In this document: positions 1 to 5,965 of the stretch, one piece after another
Layout of the letters: every line of letters begins with the position of its first letter
Position numbering within the stretch: position 1 is the first letter of the stretch
DNA from: Planctomycetaceae bacterium
GTDB lineage: Bacteria; Planctomycetota; Planctomycetia; Pirellulales; Thermoguttaceae
Length of the DNA: 20,004 nt
Direction: 5' to 3'
Assembly: GCA_004556055.1 (NCBI GenBank)
Contig: SFIW01000044.1
Span: forward strand, 1-20,004
Notes under the pieces: generated by a model
Database searches by the model: none
Told to the model about the DNA's origin: nothing
What the model saw: only the letters and a program-made list of their open reading frames with translations
Position numbers and translations under genes: made by a program

Positions 1-147
1 ATTGTTCGTACACTGCATACGTCTTGCCGCTTCGCGCGCCGCTTGGACTGCGGGAAGGAGAAGACCGATCAAAATACCAATGATCGCGATAACGACAAGA
101 AGTTCTACGAGCGTGAAACCGCTCTTGGAACAAGGTGGGAGTTTCAT
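1..147 (-). CDS. DUF1559 prepilin-like protein, N-terminal fragment (runs off left edge)
   Basis: The first 49 codons of a minus-strand gene lie in the window and the rest is beyond the left edge. Translation starts at the ATG at 147, with an AAAGGAAAT-type ribosome site a few bases upstream. The protein begins MKLPPCSKSG and continues with FTLVELLVVIAIIGILIG and LLPAVQAAREAARRMQC. This is a type IV prepilin-like leader: cleavage is expected after Gly10, Glu15 is the +5 glutamate, and a hydrophobic helix follows. The same signature opens the full-length DUF1559 gene at 936-2006, and the two are clearly similar at DNA level. DUF1559 proteins are abundant in planctomycetes and probably form pseudopilin-like surface or periplasmic components, but their roles are mostly unknown. 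Family assignment is firm; function is not. Confidence 0.85.
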   Translation of the reverse strand, partial: MKLPPCSKSGFTLVELLVVIAIIGILIGLLLPAVQAAREAARRMQCTNN

Positions 148-438
148 TGTTATTTCCTTTACTTAAAAGCGCTCGGCGCGGAGGTCAACATACTCCGCAA
201 TATCTATTCATAAGTGTAGTGGAAACAATTTTGAATTCAACTATGAATAAGGAATCGACGTTGAAACTAATGTGAAAGAAGCAGAAGGTTCGCGTCTCTA
301 AAAACAATATAAACGACGCGTGTATGATGCTTTTAATGGATAAGAAAAATCAACGTAAATTTTGTAATAAAAGTTTTTACAAAAAAGAAACGCGCCTGAC
401 GACGCGTTTCATTTTTATATCGATCAAAAAGCTTTCGA
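148..438. other. Intergenic region between two minus-strand surface-protein genes
   Basis: This 291-base AT-rich gap separates the lipoprotein gene (ending at 439) from the DUF1559 fragment starting at 147. It holds the terminator at 387-410 and, next to it, a 7-bp AT-rich inverted repeat (361-367 with 377-383). It must also carry the promoter of the DUF1559 fragment, since the terminator lies between the genes. I could not find a convincing -35/-10 pair. No small gene with a credible ribosome site was seen. Confidence 0.6.
381..410 (-). terminator. Intrinsic terminator of the lipoprotein gene
   Basis: GAAACGCG (387-394) pairs perfectly with CGCGTTTC (403-410) around an 8-nt loop. Read on the minus strand, the stem is followed directly by six T residues (complement of 381-386), as expected just after the stop codon of the gene at 439-861. 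On the plus strand a shorter T tract follows, so it might work in both directions. Confidence 0.8.
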
Positions 439-861
439 CTATTCGAGGCGTTCGAGCTGGAATTCAACCTTCTTAGTGGAGCCGTCGACGTTCTGCGTGA
501 TTCCGGAGGTTGAGGCGCTCATGTATTTGGCGTCGATTGCGGGGCGCGTTTCCGCTTCGATGAAGTCGCCGTTTTCGAGCTCTTGCTGTTCTTTGACGAC
601 CGTTTCAATTCCGGAGAAGTAGACGTTATATTCGCCCTTGGGAAGGCCGTCGTTCTTACCGACGGAAGAGACCTGGAATTCGCCGTTCTGGATTTCGCCG
701 CGCGCGCTGAAAGAGCCGTCTTTAGAGACGAAATAGACCATGCCGGTTTCGACGGGAGTTCCGTCGGTGAAGGAGACCGTGCCGCCGAGCTTGACTTTGC
801 CGGAGCATCCGACGCAAAGGACGGCAAGAAGGAGCGTTAAAGCTAATTGTATCTTGTTCAT
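439..861 (-). CDS. Small lipoprotein with carboxypeptidase-regulatory/transthyretin-like fold
   Basis: The 140-residue protein has a Lys-containing N-terminus, a hydrophobic stretch and Cys19 in the context LCVGC, so it is probably a lipoprotein. The -3 position is Cys rather than Leu, which makes the lipobox slightly atypical. The mature part begins GKVKLGGTVSFTDGTPVETG and keeps the pattern G-T-V-x-F-x-D-G-x-P-V followed by a G-E-F and an L-P-K-G-E-Y-N-V strand. This is the layout of the small carboxypeptidase-regulatory-like beta-sandwich lipoproteins common in planctomycetes. It lies 74 nt downstream of the DUF1559 gene at 936-2006 on the same strand, a frequent pairing in this phylum, and is probably co-transcribed with it. 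Only a weak A/G-rich ribosome site (AGAGAAAG) precedes the ATG at 861. The molecular role is unknown; cell-surface display together with the pseudopilin is a reasonable inference. Confidence 0.8.
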   Translation of the reverse strand: MNKIQLALTLLLAVLCVGCSGKVKLGGTVSFTDGTPVETGMVYFVSKDGSFSARGEIQNGEFQVSSVGKNDGLPKGEYNVYFSGIETVVKEQQELENGDFIEAETRPAIDAKYMSASTSGITQNVDGSTKKVEFQLERLE

Positions 862-891
862 TTCTTTCTCTCTTTGTAGGAAGGGGGAATA

Positions 892-912
892 GCGCCGATT
901 GAGAATCGGCGC
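892..912. repeat. Perfect inverted repeat between DUF1559 and lipoprotein genes
   Basis: GCGCCGATT (892-900) and AATCGGCGC (904-912) form a 9-bp stem with a 3-nt loop in the short gap between two co-directional minus-strand genes. No T tract follows on the minus strand (TATTCCC comes next). It therefore does not look like a normal intrinsic terminator, and could be an mRNA processing or stabilising hairpin, or a weak terminator. Confidence 0.55.
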
Positions 913-935
913 CTATCTGCCTATCAATTGTAACA

Positions 936-2006
936 TCAGAGAGCGGATTCGGTGGCGCCGTCGCTGACGTGAACCATGGAACCGATCGTCTTGCCGGGCG
1001 CAGTGATGGAGATAGCGCGAACCGCGCCGTCTCCCATCAGGAAGTTGACGACTCCAGAATGCCAACTGCCGAAGTAACGCTGCGGATTCGACGTGTCGTG
1101 CGGAGACGCGAGAGGATACTGCTCGCAGACGGCGCGTCCGATCGCCCAGTCGCGCGCGTTAGAGTCCGTAGAGGCGAGATAGTTCTGATCGTGACGATAC
1201 GCGACGGAGTCGCCGCCGAGGATCCCGATCGGGATATGCTTTTCGCCGAAGACGATCTGGTTGCTCGTGCCGTCGACCCAGCGGGAGATCGGCGTCGTCG
1301 ACTTCCAGGTGCGCGGGTCGCCGGATTTCATGAGCTCCGCGCGGATGAAGGGGCTGAAGTTCGAGCCGTGTCTCGCGTAATCGTTCTTCGCCACCCATTG
1401 GAAGTCTGTGCAGTCAGGGCTCTTGTACTTCGTAAAGATCGCGGGCGCGTAATCGGAGAAGGGACCGTAAGAGACGATCGATTGGCAACCGCTAATCGTC
1501 GTGTTCGTGTTGAGGTCGGCGGTCGTGGTGCCCGCGGGAGCCGCGCGGCGCGTCGGGCAGAGAAGGAAGGGGACGGAACGGAAGGCGTCGCGCAATTCCG
1601 TCGTCATGTCGGTATGACGCCAGAAGAGGTCGCCGTCGCCGCTTCCAGAACGGCAGAGGTCTTGACCGAAGCCGCAAGTGGAGTCTGCGGCGCCGCGCCA
1701 GTTCTTGATCGTCTCATACAACGACGCTTGTTCAAGGTAGGGGAAGAGAAGGGGAATGATCCCCGCGTGCCCCATCGAAATATCCAACGGAGGCAACGTC
1801 CCTGTGGCGGATTCAAAGTTGTGAACGCCCAAGCCGATCTGTTTGAGGTTGTTGGTGCACTGCATACGCCGCGCCGCTTCGCGCGCCGCCTGAACCGCAG
1901 GCAAAAGAAGCCCGATCAAAATACCGATAATCGCGATAACGACAAGGAGCTCGACGAGCGTAAAGCCGCGTCGTCTAAAGAGTGATAAAGAGACAAAACG
2001 TTTCAT
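936..2006 (-). CDS. DUF1559 prepilin-like (pseudopilin) protein
   Basis: This complete 356-residue protein is a typical planctomycete DUF1559 member. The leader MKRFVSLSLFRRRG is followed by FTLVELLVVIAIIGILIG. Prepilin-peptidase cleavage is expected after Gly14, Glu19 is the conserved +5 residue, and the helix continues into LLPAVQAAREAARRMQC and TNNLKQIGLGVHNFES. The C-terminal part contains the family's closing motif, here GSWHSGVVNFLMGDGAVRAIS (compare the usual S-x-H-P-G-G-x-N-x-x-x-x-D-G-S-V). Between them lies a variable Cys-containing beta-rich region. A good ribosome site (AGGGAGAG) sits about 7 nt before the ATG. The downstream lipoprotein gene suggests a two-gene surface module. 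The protein is probably exported and anchored by its N-terminal helix. Whether it assembles into a fibre is unknown. Confidence 0.92.
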   Translation of the reverse strand: MKRFVSLSLFRRRGFTLVELLVVIAIIGILIGLLLPAVQAAREAARRMQCTNNLKQIGLGVHNFESATGTLPPLDISMGHAGIIPLLFPYLEQASLYETIKNWRGAADSTCGFGQDLCRSGSGDGDLFWRHTDMTTELRDAFRSVPFLLCPTRRAAPAGTTTADLNTNTTISGCQSIVSYGPFSDYAPAIFTKYKSPDCTDFQWVAKNDYARHGSNFSPFIRAELMKSGDPRTWKSTTPISRWVDGTSNQIVFGEKHIPIGILGGDSVAYRHDQNYLASTDSNARDWAIGRAVCEQYPLASPHDTSNPQRYFGSWHSGVVNFLMGDGAVRAISITAPGKTIGSMVHVSDGATESAL

Positions 2007-2094
2007 TGGCGACTCTCCCTAGGAGGAAACAAAATGATTAAAAAAAATAGGGTGGTATAAAAACTAGACGTCACGCTTGAGTTATTTAAGACTT

Positions 2095-2123
2095 ATTGTT
2101 GTCAGTTTTCTTCTTTATTTCAA
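2095..2123 (-). promoter_or_regulatory. Candidate promoter of the DUF1559 gene
   Basis: On the minus strand TTGAAA (complement of 2118-2123) is followed after 17 nt by AACAAT (complement of 2095-2100). These match 5/6 and 4/6 of the sigma-70 consensus. This would give a leader of roughly 80 nt before the ATG at 2006. The match is moderate and AT-rich DNA yields such pairs by chance. Confidence 0.35.
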
Positions 2124-2301
2124 TACCGTAACGAAAATATTTGGTATATTTATTCTGGGGCGCAGGCGATTTTGTCACGTTTGTCGGTAAAAAAAGACTT
2201 GCGTGATGGAAAAGAACGGCTTTGAAGGAATCGCGAGAACTATTCATGGGGTTGCGCGTCTTGAATGACGGAAGAGCCGCGCTCGCGGAGCGGGAGCCGC
2301 G

Positions 2302-2330
2302 TTGACGCCTTTTCTTATTTTTTCTATAAT
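2302..2330 (+). promoter_or_regulatory. Sigma-70-type promoter for the short secA gene
   Basis: TTGACG (2302-2307) and a perfect TATAAT (2325-2330) are separated by exactly 17 nt. Transcription would begin near 2337, leaving a ~56-nt leader before the TTG start at 2393. The near-consensus match and ideal spacing make this one of the clearest promoters in the window. Confidence 0.75.
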
Positions 2331-2344
2331 CGTTTGACTTATTG

Positions 2345-2362
2345 GCGCGGAATGTGCCGCGC
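2345..2362 (+). repeat. GC-rich hairpin in the secA leader
   Basis: GCGCGG (2345-2350) pairs with CCGCGC (2357-2362) around a 6-nt loop, just downstream of the predicted transcription start. A run of five T residues follows at 2369-2373, six bases after the stem. It resembles a weak terminator or attenuator in the 5' leader, but the offset T run makes this uncertain. Confidence 0.35.
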
Positions 2363-2392
2363 AGAGTGTTTTTAGCGCGAGGAGGCTGAATT

Positions 2393-4351
2393 TTGGGCGC
2401 GATACCATCTGGGATGAAAAGAGCGTGCGATCGACTTTTACCCTTTACGACGGCGGGACGACTGGCAAACTGGTCGTACGAACTAGATCGCGTAAACGCT
2501 CTTGAACCGAAGTTTCAGAAGCTTTCCGACGGAGAGCTTCGCAAGTACAGTCTTTCGCTTCGTTACCGCGCGCGCAGCGGCGAGCCTCTCGCCAAACTCC
2601 TCCCAGAAGCGTACGCGCTTGTGCGCGAAGCGGGGTCGCGCACCCTCGGAATGCGGCACTTCGACGTGCAGATCCTCGGCGGAATCGCGATCTTCAACCG
2701 TTCGATCGTCGAGATGCAGACGGGCGAAGGTAAAACGCTCACGGCGACCGCGCCGATGTATCTTCGCGCGCTCGCGGGAAAAGGCGCGCTCCTAGCGACC
2801 GTCAACGACTATCTCGCCGCGCGCGACGCCGAACTAATGGGCCCGATATACCAGGCATTGGGGATGAAGGTCGGCGTCATCCAGTCGCAGCAGCCGACGG
2901 ATCAGCGCCGCGCGGCGTATAACTGCGACGTCACGTACGGCACCGCGAAAGAGTTCGGCTTCGACTTCCTTCGCGACCGCCTCCTCCTGCGCCGTATTCG
3001 CGAAGGTCAGACCGACCTTCTGGGCGCGATGCTTCGCGAACAGCAGGAGAAGAACGAACAGCCGACTCAGCGAACCGATCCGTACTTTTGCCTCGTCGAC
3101 GAAGCGGACTCCATCCTCATCGACGAAGCGAGCACCCCTCTTATTATTAGCGCCCTCCCGACGGAAGAGCAAAAACAGGAGGTCGAGGCGTACAAATGGG
3201 CCGCCGACTCGATCTACGAGTTTATCGAAGACGAAGACTACACCTACGACCACGACAAGAAGGAAGTCGAACTGACGCGCGAAGGACGACTCAAGGCGCG
3301 GCGACTTCCAAAGCCAGACGCGATGGAACGCACCGGACTGTATCATATTTACGAATACGTCAAACGCGCGATTAAAGTCGACCGCGAATTTCATCTGGAT
3401 CAACAATACGTCGTGCGCGACGGGGAAATCGTCATCGTCGACGAATTTACGGGGCGTCTTGGCGAAGGCCGCAAATGGCGCGAAGGGATTCACCAGGCGG
3501 TGGAGGCGAAGGAAGGCGTCGAGATCACGGTCGCGACGGGTCAAGCGGCGCGCGTAACGGTGCAGGACTTCTTTCTGCGTTTCGAACACCTTGCGGGGAT
3601 GACGGGAACTGCGGCGGCTTCGCGACGCGAGCTTTCGAAGATTTATAAGTGTCACGTCGTTCCCGTGCCGACAAACCGCCCGCCTCAGCGCGTGCAGTTG
3701 CCGACGCGCGTCTTTGCGACGGAACGCGCGAAATGGAACGCGATCGTGGAAGAAATTGCCGAAATCCACGCGCTCGGAAGGCCTACTCTTATAGGAACGC
3801 GAACGATCGACAAGTCGGAAATTCTCTCGAAACTCCTTACGGAGCGTAAGTTCGAGCACAGCGTTCTCAACGCGAACCGCATCGCGGAAGAAGCGGAGAT
3901 CGTCGCCGACGCGGGGCGTCTCGGGAAGATCACCGTGTCGACGAATATGGCGGGGCGCGGAACGGATATCAAGTTGCCGAAAGACGTCCTCGCCCTCGGC
4001 GGGTTGAACGTCGTGTGTACGGAACTTCACGAGTCCGCGCGTATCGACCGTCAGTTGATAGGACGCTGCGGGCGCCAGGGGGATCCGGGGAGCTATCGGC
4101 AATATCTTTCTTTAGAGGACGAAATTCTCGAAAAAGCGTTCGGGCCGAAAAAGGCGAAAAAACTCAAGGAGATGTACAAAGACGACCCCGATTCGGAGCA
4201 TCCTGAAAAGGCGAAGCTTTTCTATCGCGCTCAGAGAAAAGTCGAGAAAAAGAGCTATCGGAACCGTAAAACGATGCTGTATTACGAGAAAGAACGCAAA
4301 AAGATGCAACGCGGAATGGGGCAGGATCCGTACCTTGACACGCCGAACTGA
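2393..4351 (+). CDS. Short SecA-type preprotein translocase ATPase
   Basis: SecA-family motor ATPase, expected to bind the SecYEG channel and drive preprotein export. The 652-residue protein has NBD1 with Walker A MQTGEGKT (108-115), the SecA hallmark LVDEADSILIDEASTPLIIS (234-253), the preprotein cross-linking region with IVDEFTGRLGEGRKWREGIH (about 348-367), AGMTGTA (401-407), and NBD2 with TNMAGRGTDIKL (517-528) and GRCGRQGDPGS (557-567). Ordinary SecA is about 830-900 residues or more. This one stops shortly after AQRKVEKKSYRNRK, where the long scaffold helix begins. The wing domain, two-helix finger and zinc-binding tail are therefore absent. About 25-30 extra residues lie between DFLRDR and the Walker B region (198-230). 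The TTG start is chosen because GAGGAGG lies 7 nt upstream; ATG at 2414 is the alternative. It is probably a second SecA (planctomycetes often carry one), not the housekeeping copy. Confidence 0.88.
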   Translation: MGAIPSGMKRACDRLLPFTTAGRLANWSYELDRVNALEPKFQKLSDGELRKYSLSLRYRARSGEPLAKLLPEAYALVREAGSRTLGMRHFDVQILGGIAIFNRSIVEMQTGEGKTLTATAPMYLRALAGKGALLATVNDYLAARDAELMGPIYQALGMKVGVIQSQQPTDQRRAAYNCDVTYGTAKEFGFDFLRDRLLLRRIREGQTDLLGAMLREQQEKNEQPTQRTDPYFCLVDEADSILIDEASTPLIISALPTEEQKQEVEAYKWAADSIYEFIEDEDYTYDHDKKEVELTREGRLKARRLPKPDAMERTGLYHIYEYVKRAIKVDREFHLDQQYVVRDGEIVIVDEFTGRLGEGRKWREGIHQAVEAKEGVEITVATGQAARVTVQDFFLRFEHLAGMTGTAAASRRELSKIYKCHVVPVPTNRPPQRVQLPTRVFATERAKWNAIVEEIAEIHALGRPTLIGTRTIDKSEILSKLLTERKFEHSVLNANRIAEEAEIVADAGRLGKITVSTNMAGRGTDIKLPKDVLALGGLNVVCTELHESARIDRQLIGRCGRQGDPGSYRQYLSLEDEILEKAFGPKKAKKLKEMYKDDPDSEHPEKAKLFYRAQRKVEKKSYRNRKTMLYYEKERKKMQRGMGQDPYLDTPN

Positions 4352-4373
4352 CCTCTTGCAGGGGGGCTTTTCT

Positions 4374-4394
4374 TTTTATCCAATGGGGATAAAA
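4374..4394. repeat. AT-rich inverted repeat between secA-like gene and purA
   Basis: TTTTATCC (4374-4381) pairs perfectly with GGATAAAA (4387-4394) around AATGG. It lies 23 nt after the SecA stop codon. There is no T tract right after it, so it is at best a weak terminator. It could equally be a protein-binding palindrome near the purA promoter. Confidence 0.35.
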
Positions 4395-4496
4395 TAACAT
4401 TTTCGTGTGCTGGGAGGTCTGGACGCGCGTTACTACTAGTCATTTAAGCGTTTGGATCCGAGCGAATAGTCGGTTGCATTTACGAAAGGTGTTGAC

Positions 4497-5795
4497 ATGG
4501 CCGCTACTTGCGTAATTGGTTTGCAATGGGGAGACGAAGCGAAGGGTAAGATCGTCGATCTTCTGACGGCGCAAAACGACGTTGTCGTGCGCTATCAGGG
4601 CGGTTCTAACGCAGGTCATACCGTTGTTTTCGACGGCAAGAAGTACAAGCTTTCGCTCATTCCGAGCGGCGTTTTTCGCAGCGACGTGAAGTCCGTCATC
4701 GCAAGCGGCGTCGTGATCGATCCCGCCGCTATCTTGCAGGAAATCGACACGCTTCGCCAGTCGGGCGTCGAAATTGAGAAGAATCTCCTTATCAGCGAAC
4801 GCGCTCACGTCATCTTCCCATGGCATCGCGAAGAAGACCGCTTGATGAACGATACCGGCGTGCGCTCCGAAGCGATCGGCACGACGATGCGCGGCATCGG
4901 TCCTTGCTATCGCGATAAAGTCGGACGATCCACCGCGCTGAGAATTGGCGACCTCTATCGCGCCGATTTCGCCGATAAGGTTCGCGCCATTTGCGCCCTC
5001 AAGAATCAGTCTCTACCCGGTTTGGCGCGCAACGAAGAAGTTCGCGCGACCGTCAAGCCTCTCGACGCCGAACAGATCGTCAAAGATTACTTGGGTTATG
5101 CGGAACGTCTGCGTCCCTTCGTCGGCGACGCCGTCAATTATATTCTCGACGCGGTCGACGCCGATAAGAAAATCCTTCTCGAAGGCGCTCAAGGCTCTCT
5201 CCTCGACGTCGATTACGGCACCTTCCCTTACGTCACGAGCAGCAACAGCTCCGGGATTGGCGTCTGCGCCGGTTCCGGTATCCGCGCGACCTTCTTCAAG
5301 AGAATCGTCGGTATCGTCAAGGCGTATACGACGCGCGTTGGCGGCGGCCCCTTCCCGACGGAATTGCACGACGAAATCGGTCAGAAGATTCGCGATCGCG
5401 GAAACGAATACGGCACCGTTACGAAGCGTCCGCGTCGTTGCGGGTGGTTCGACGCCGTCGCCGTTCGCTACACGAGCCGTTTGGGGGGCGCGACCGAACT
5501 CTCCGTCATGCTTCTCGACGTTCTTAGCGGTTTTGATACGATCAACATCTGCGTCGCCTACGAGCTCGACGGAAAGCGCGTCGAATACTTCCCCAGCGAC
5601 GTCGACGATCTCGCGCGCGTTAAGCCGATCTATGAAACGCTCCCCGGTTGGTCCGAAGATATCACCGGCGTGCGCAAGTACGAGGATCTCCCCGAAAACG
5701 CGAAGAAGTACCTCGATCGCCTCTCCGAAGTCGTCGGCAAGCCCGTCGCGATCGTCTCCGTCGGCCCGAGCCGCGACCAGACGATCATCAAGTGA
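4497..5795 (+). CDS. purA: Adenylosuccinate synthetase
   Basis: Catalyses IMP + aspartate + GTP to adenylosuccinate, the first committed step from IMP to AMP, in the cytoplasm. The 432-residue length is normal. Visible motifs are the N-terminal phosphate loop GLQWGDEAKGKIVDLL (8-23), the IMP region GPCYRDKVGRS, EGAQGSLLDVDYGTFPYVTS, YTTRVGGGPFPTE, RPRRCGWFDAVAVRYTS and the C-terminal VSVGPSRDQTI. The start is the ATG at 4497, preceded by AAAGG seven bases upstream. The phosphate loop reads GDEAKGK where most family members have GDEGKGK, a conservative but notable change at residue 15. The gene follows the short SecA gene with a 145-nt gap and ends in a strong terminator, so it may have its own promoter, although I could not identify one with confidence. 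Confidence 0.97.
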   Translation: MAATCVIGLQWGDEAKGKIVDLLTAQNDVVVRYQGGSNAGHTVVFDGKKYKLSLIPSGVFRSDVKSVIASGVVIDPAAILQEIDTLRQSGVEIEKNLLISERAHVIFPWHREEDRLMNDTGVRSEAIGTTMRGIGPCYRDKVGRSTALRIGDLYRADFADKVRAICALKNQSLPGLARNEEVRATVKPLDAEQIVKDYLGYAERLRPFVGDAVNYILDAVDADKKILLEGAQGSLLDVDYGTFPYVTSSNSSGIGVCAGSGIRATFFKRIVGIVKAYTTRVGGGPFPTELHDEIGQKIRDRGNEYGTVTKRPRRCGWFDAVAVRYTSRLGGATELSVMLLDVLSGFDTINICVAYELDGKRVEYFPSDVDDLARVKPIYETLPGWSEDITGVRKYEDLPENAKKYLDRLSEVVGKPVAIVSVGPSRDQTIIK

Positions 5796-5830
5796 TCGAT
5801 CTTCTCGCTATTAAAGAATATAGTTCATAG

Positions 5831-5866
5831 AGCGCGTCGAGTTCTTTCGACGCGCTTTTTCTTTTA
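5831..5866 (+). terminator. Intrinsic terminator of purA
   Basis: AGCGCGTCGA (5831-5840) and TCGACGCGCT (5847-5856) form a perfect 10-bp stem with a 6-nt loop, followed by a T-rich tract (5856-5865). It lies about 35 nt after the purA stop codon. Confidence 0.92.
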
Positions 5867-5869
5867 TGT

Positions 5870-5898
5870 TTGCTTTTTTCTCTCGTTTCTAATACAAT
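5870..5898 (+). promoter_or_regulatory. Sigma-70-type promoter for the ADP-ribosylglycohydrolase-family gene
   Basis: TTGCTT (5870-5875) and TACAAT (5893-5898) are spaced by 17 nt, immediately after the purA terminator. Transcription would start near 5905 and give a ~60-nt leader. That leader contains a short GAGGG/CCCTC hairpin (5908-5923) and the perfect 10-bp palindrome GTGACGTCAC (5933-5942), a possible operator. Confidence 0.6.
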
Positions 5899-5965
5899 GT
5901 GAACGCGGAGGGGAACGACCCTCGCTTTTCTCGTGACGTCACAAGACAATTGAAGGAAGTTTGTA

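Larger units (their letters stand above)
2007..2392. other. Divergent intergenic region between DUF1559 gene and secA-like gene
   Basis: This 386-base region separates a minus-strand from a plus-strand gene. It holds a good plus-strand promoter for the SecA gene (2302-2330), a weaker candidate minus-strand promoter for the DUF1559 gene (2095-2123) and a GC-rich leader hairpin (2345-2362). The stretch 2124-2300 has nothing I can name apart from a small GC-rich hairpin near 2279-2295. Confidence 0.6.

Noticed and set aside
969..1985. Long plus-strand frame opposite the DUF1559 gene
   Set aside because: Arg/Val-rich shadow translation with no motif, and the minus-strand frame is an unmistakable DUF1559 protein with a ribosome site.
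2034..2060. Eight-codon plus-strand frame (MIKKNRVV) preceded by a perfect AGGAGG
   Set aside because: The Shine-Dalgarno match is striking, but the AGGAGG overlaps the near-palindromic ribosome-site region of the minus-strand gene. No promoter points into it and the peptide is only 8 residues, so coincidence is likelier.
2834..4102. Long minus-strand frame (422 codons) opposite the short secA
   Set aside because: Its length comes from the codon bias of the plus-strand gene (few stop complements in GC-rich codons). The translation is Arg/Asp/Val-rich noise, whereas the plus frame carries all SecA motifs.
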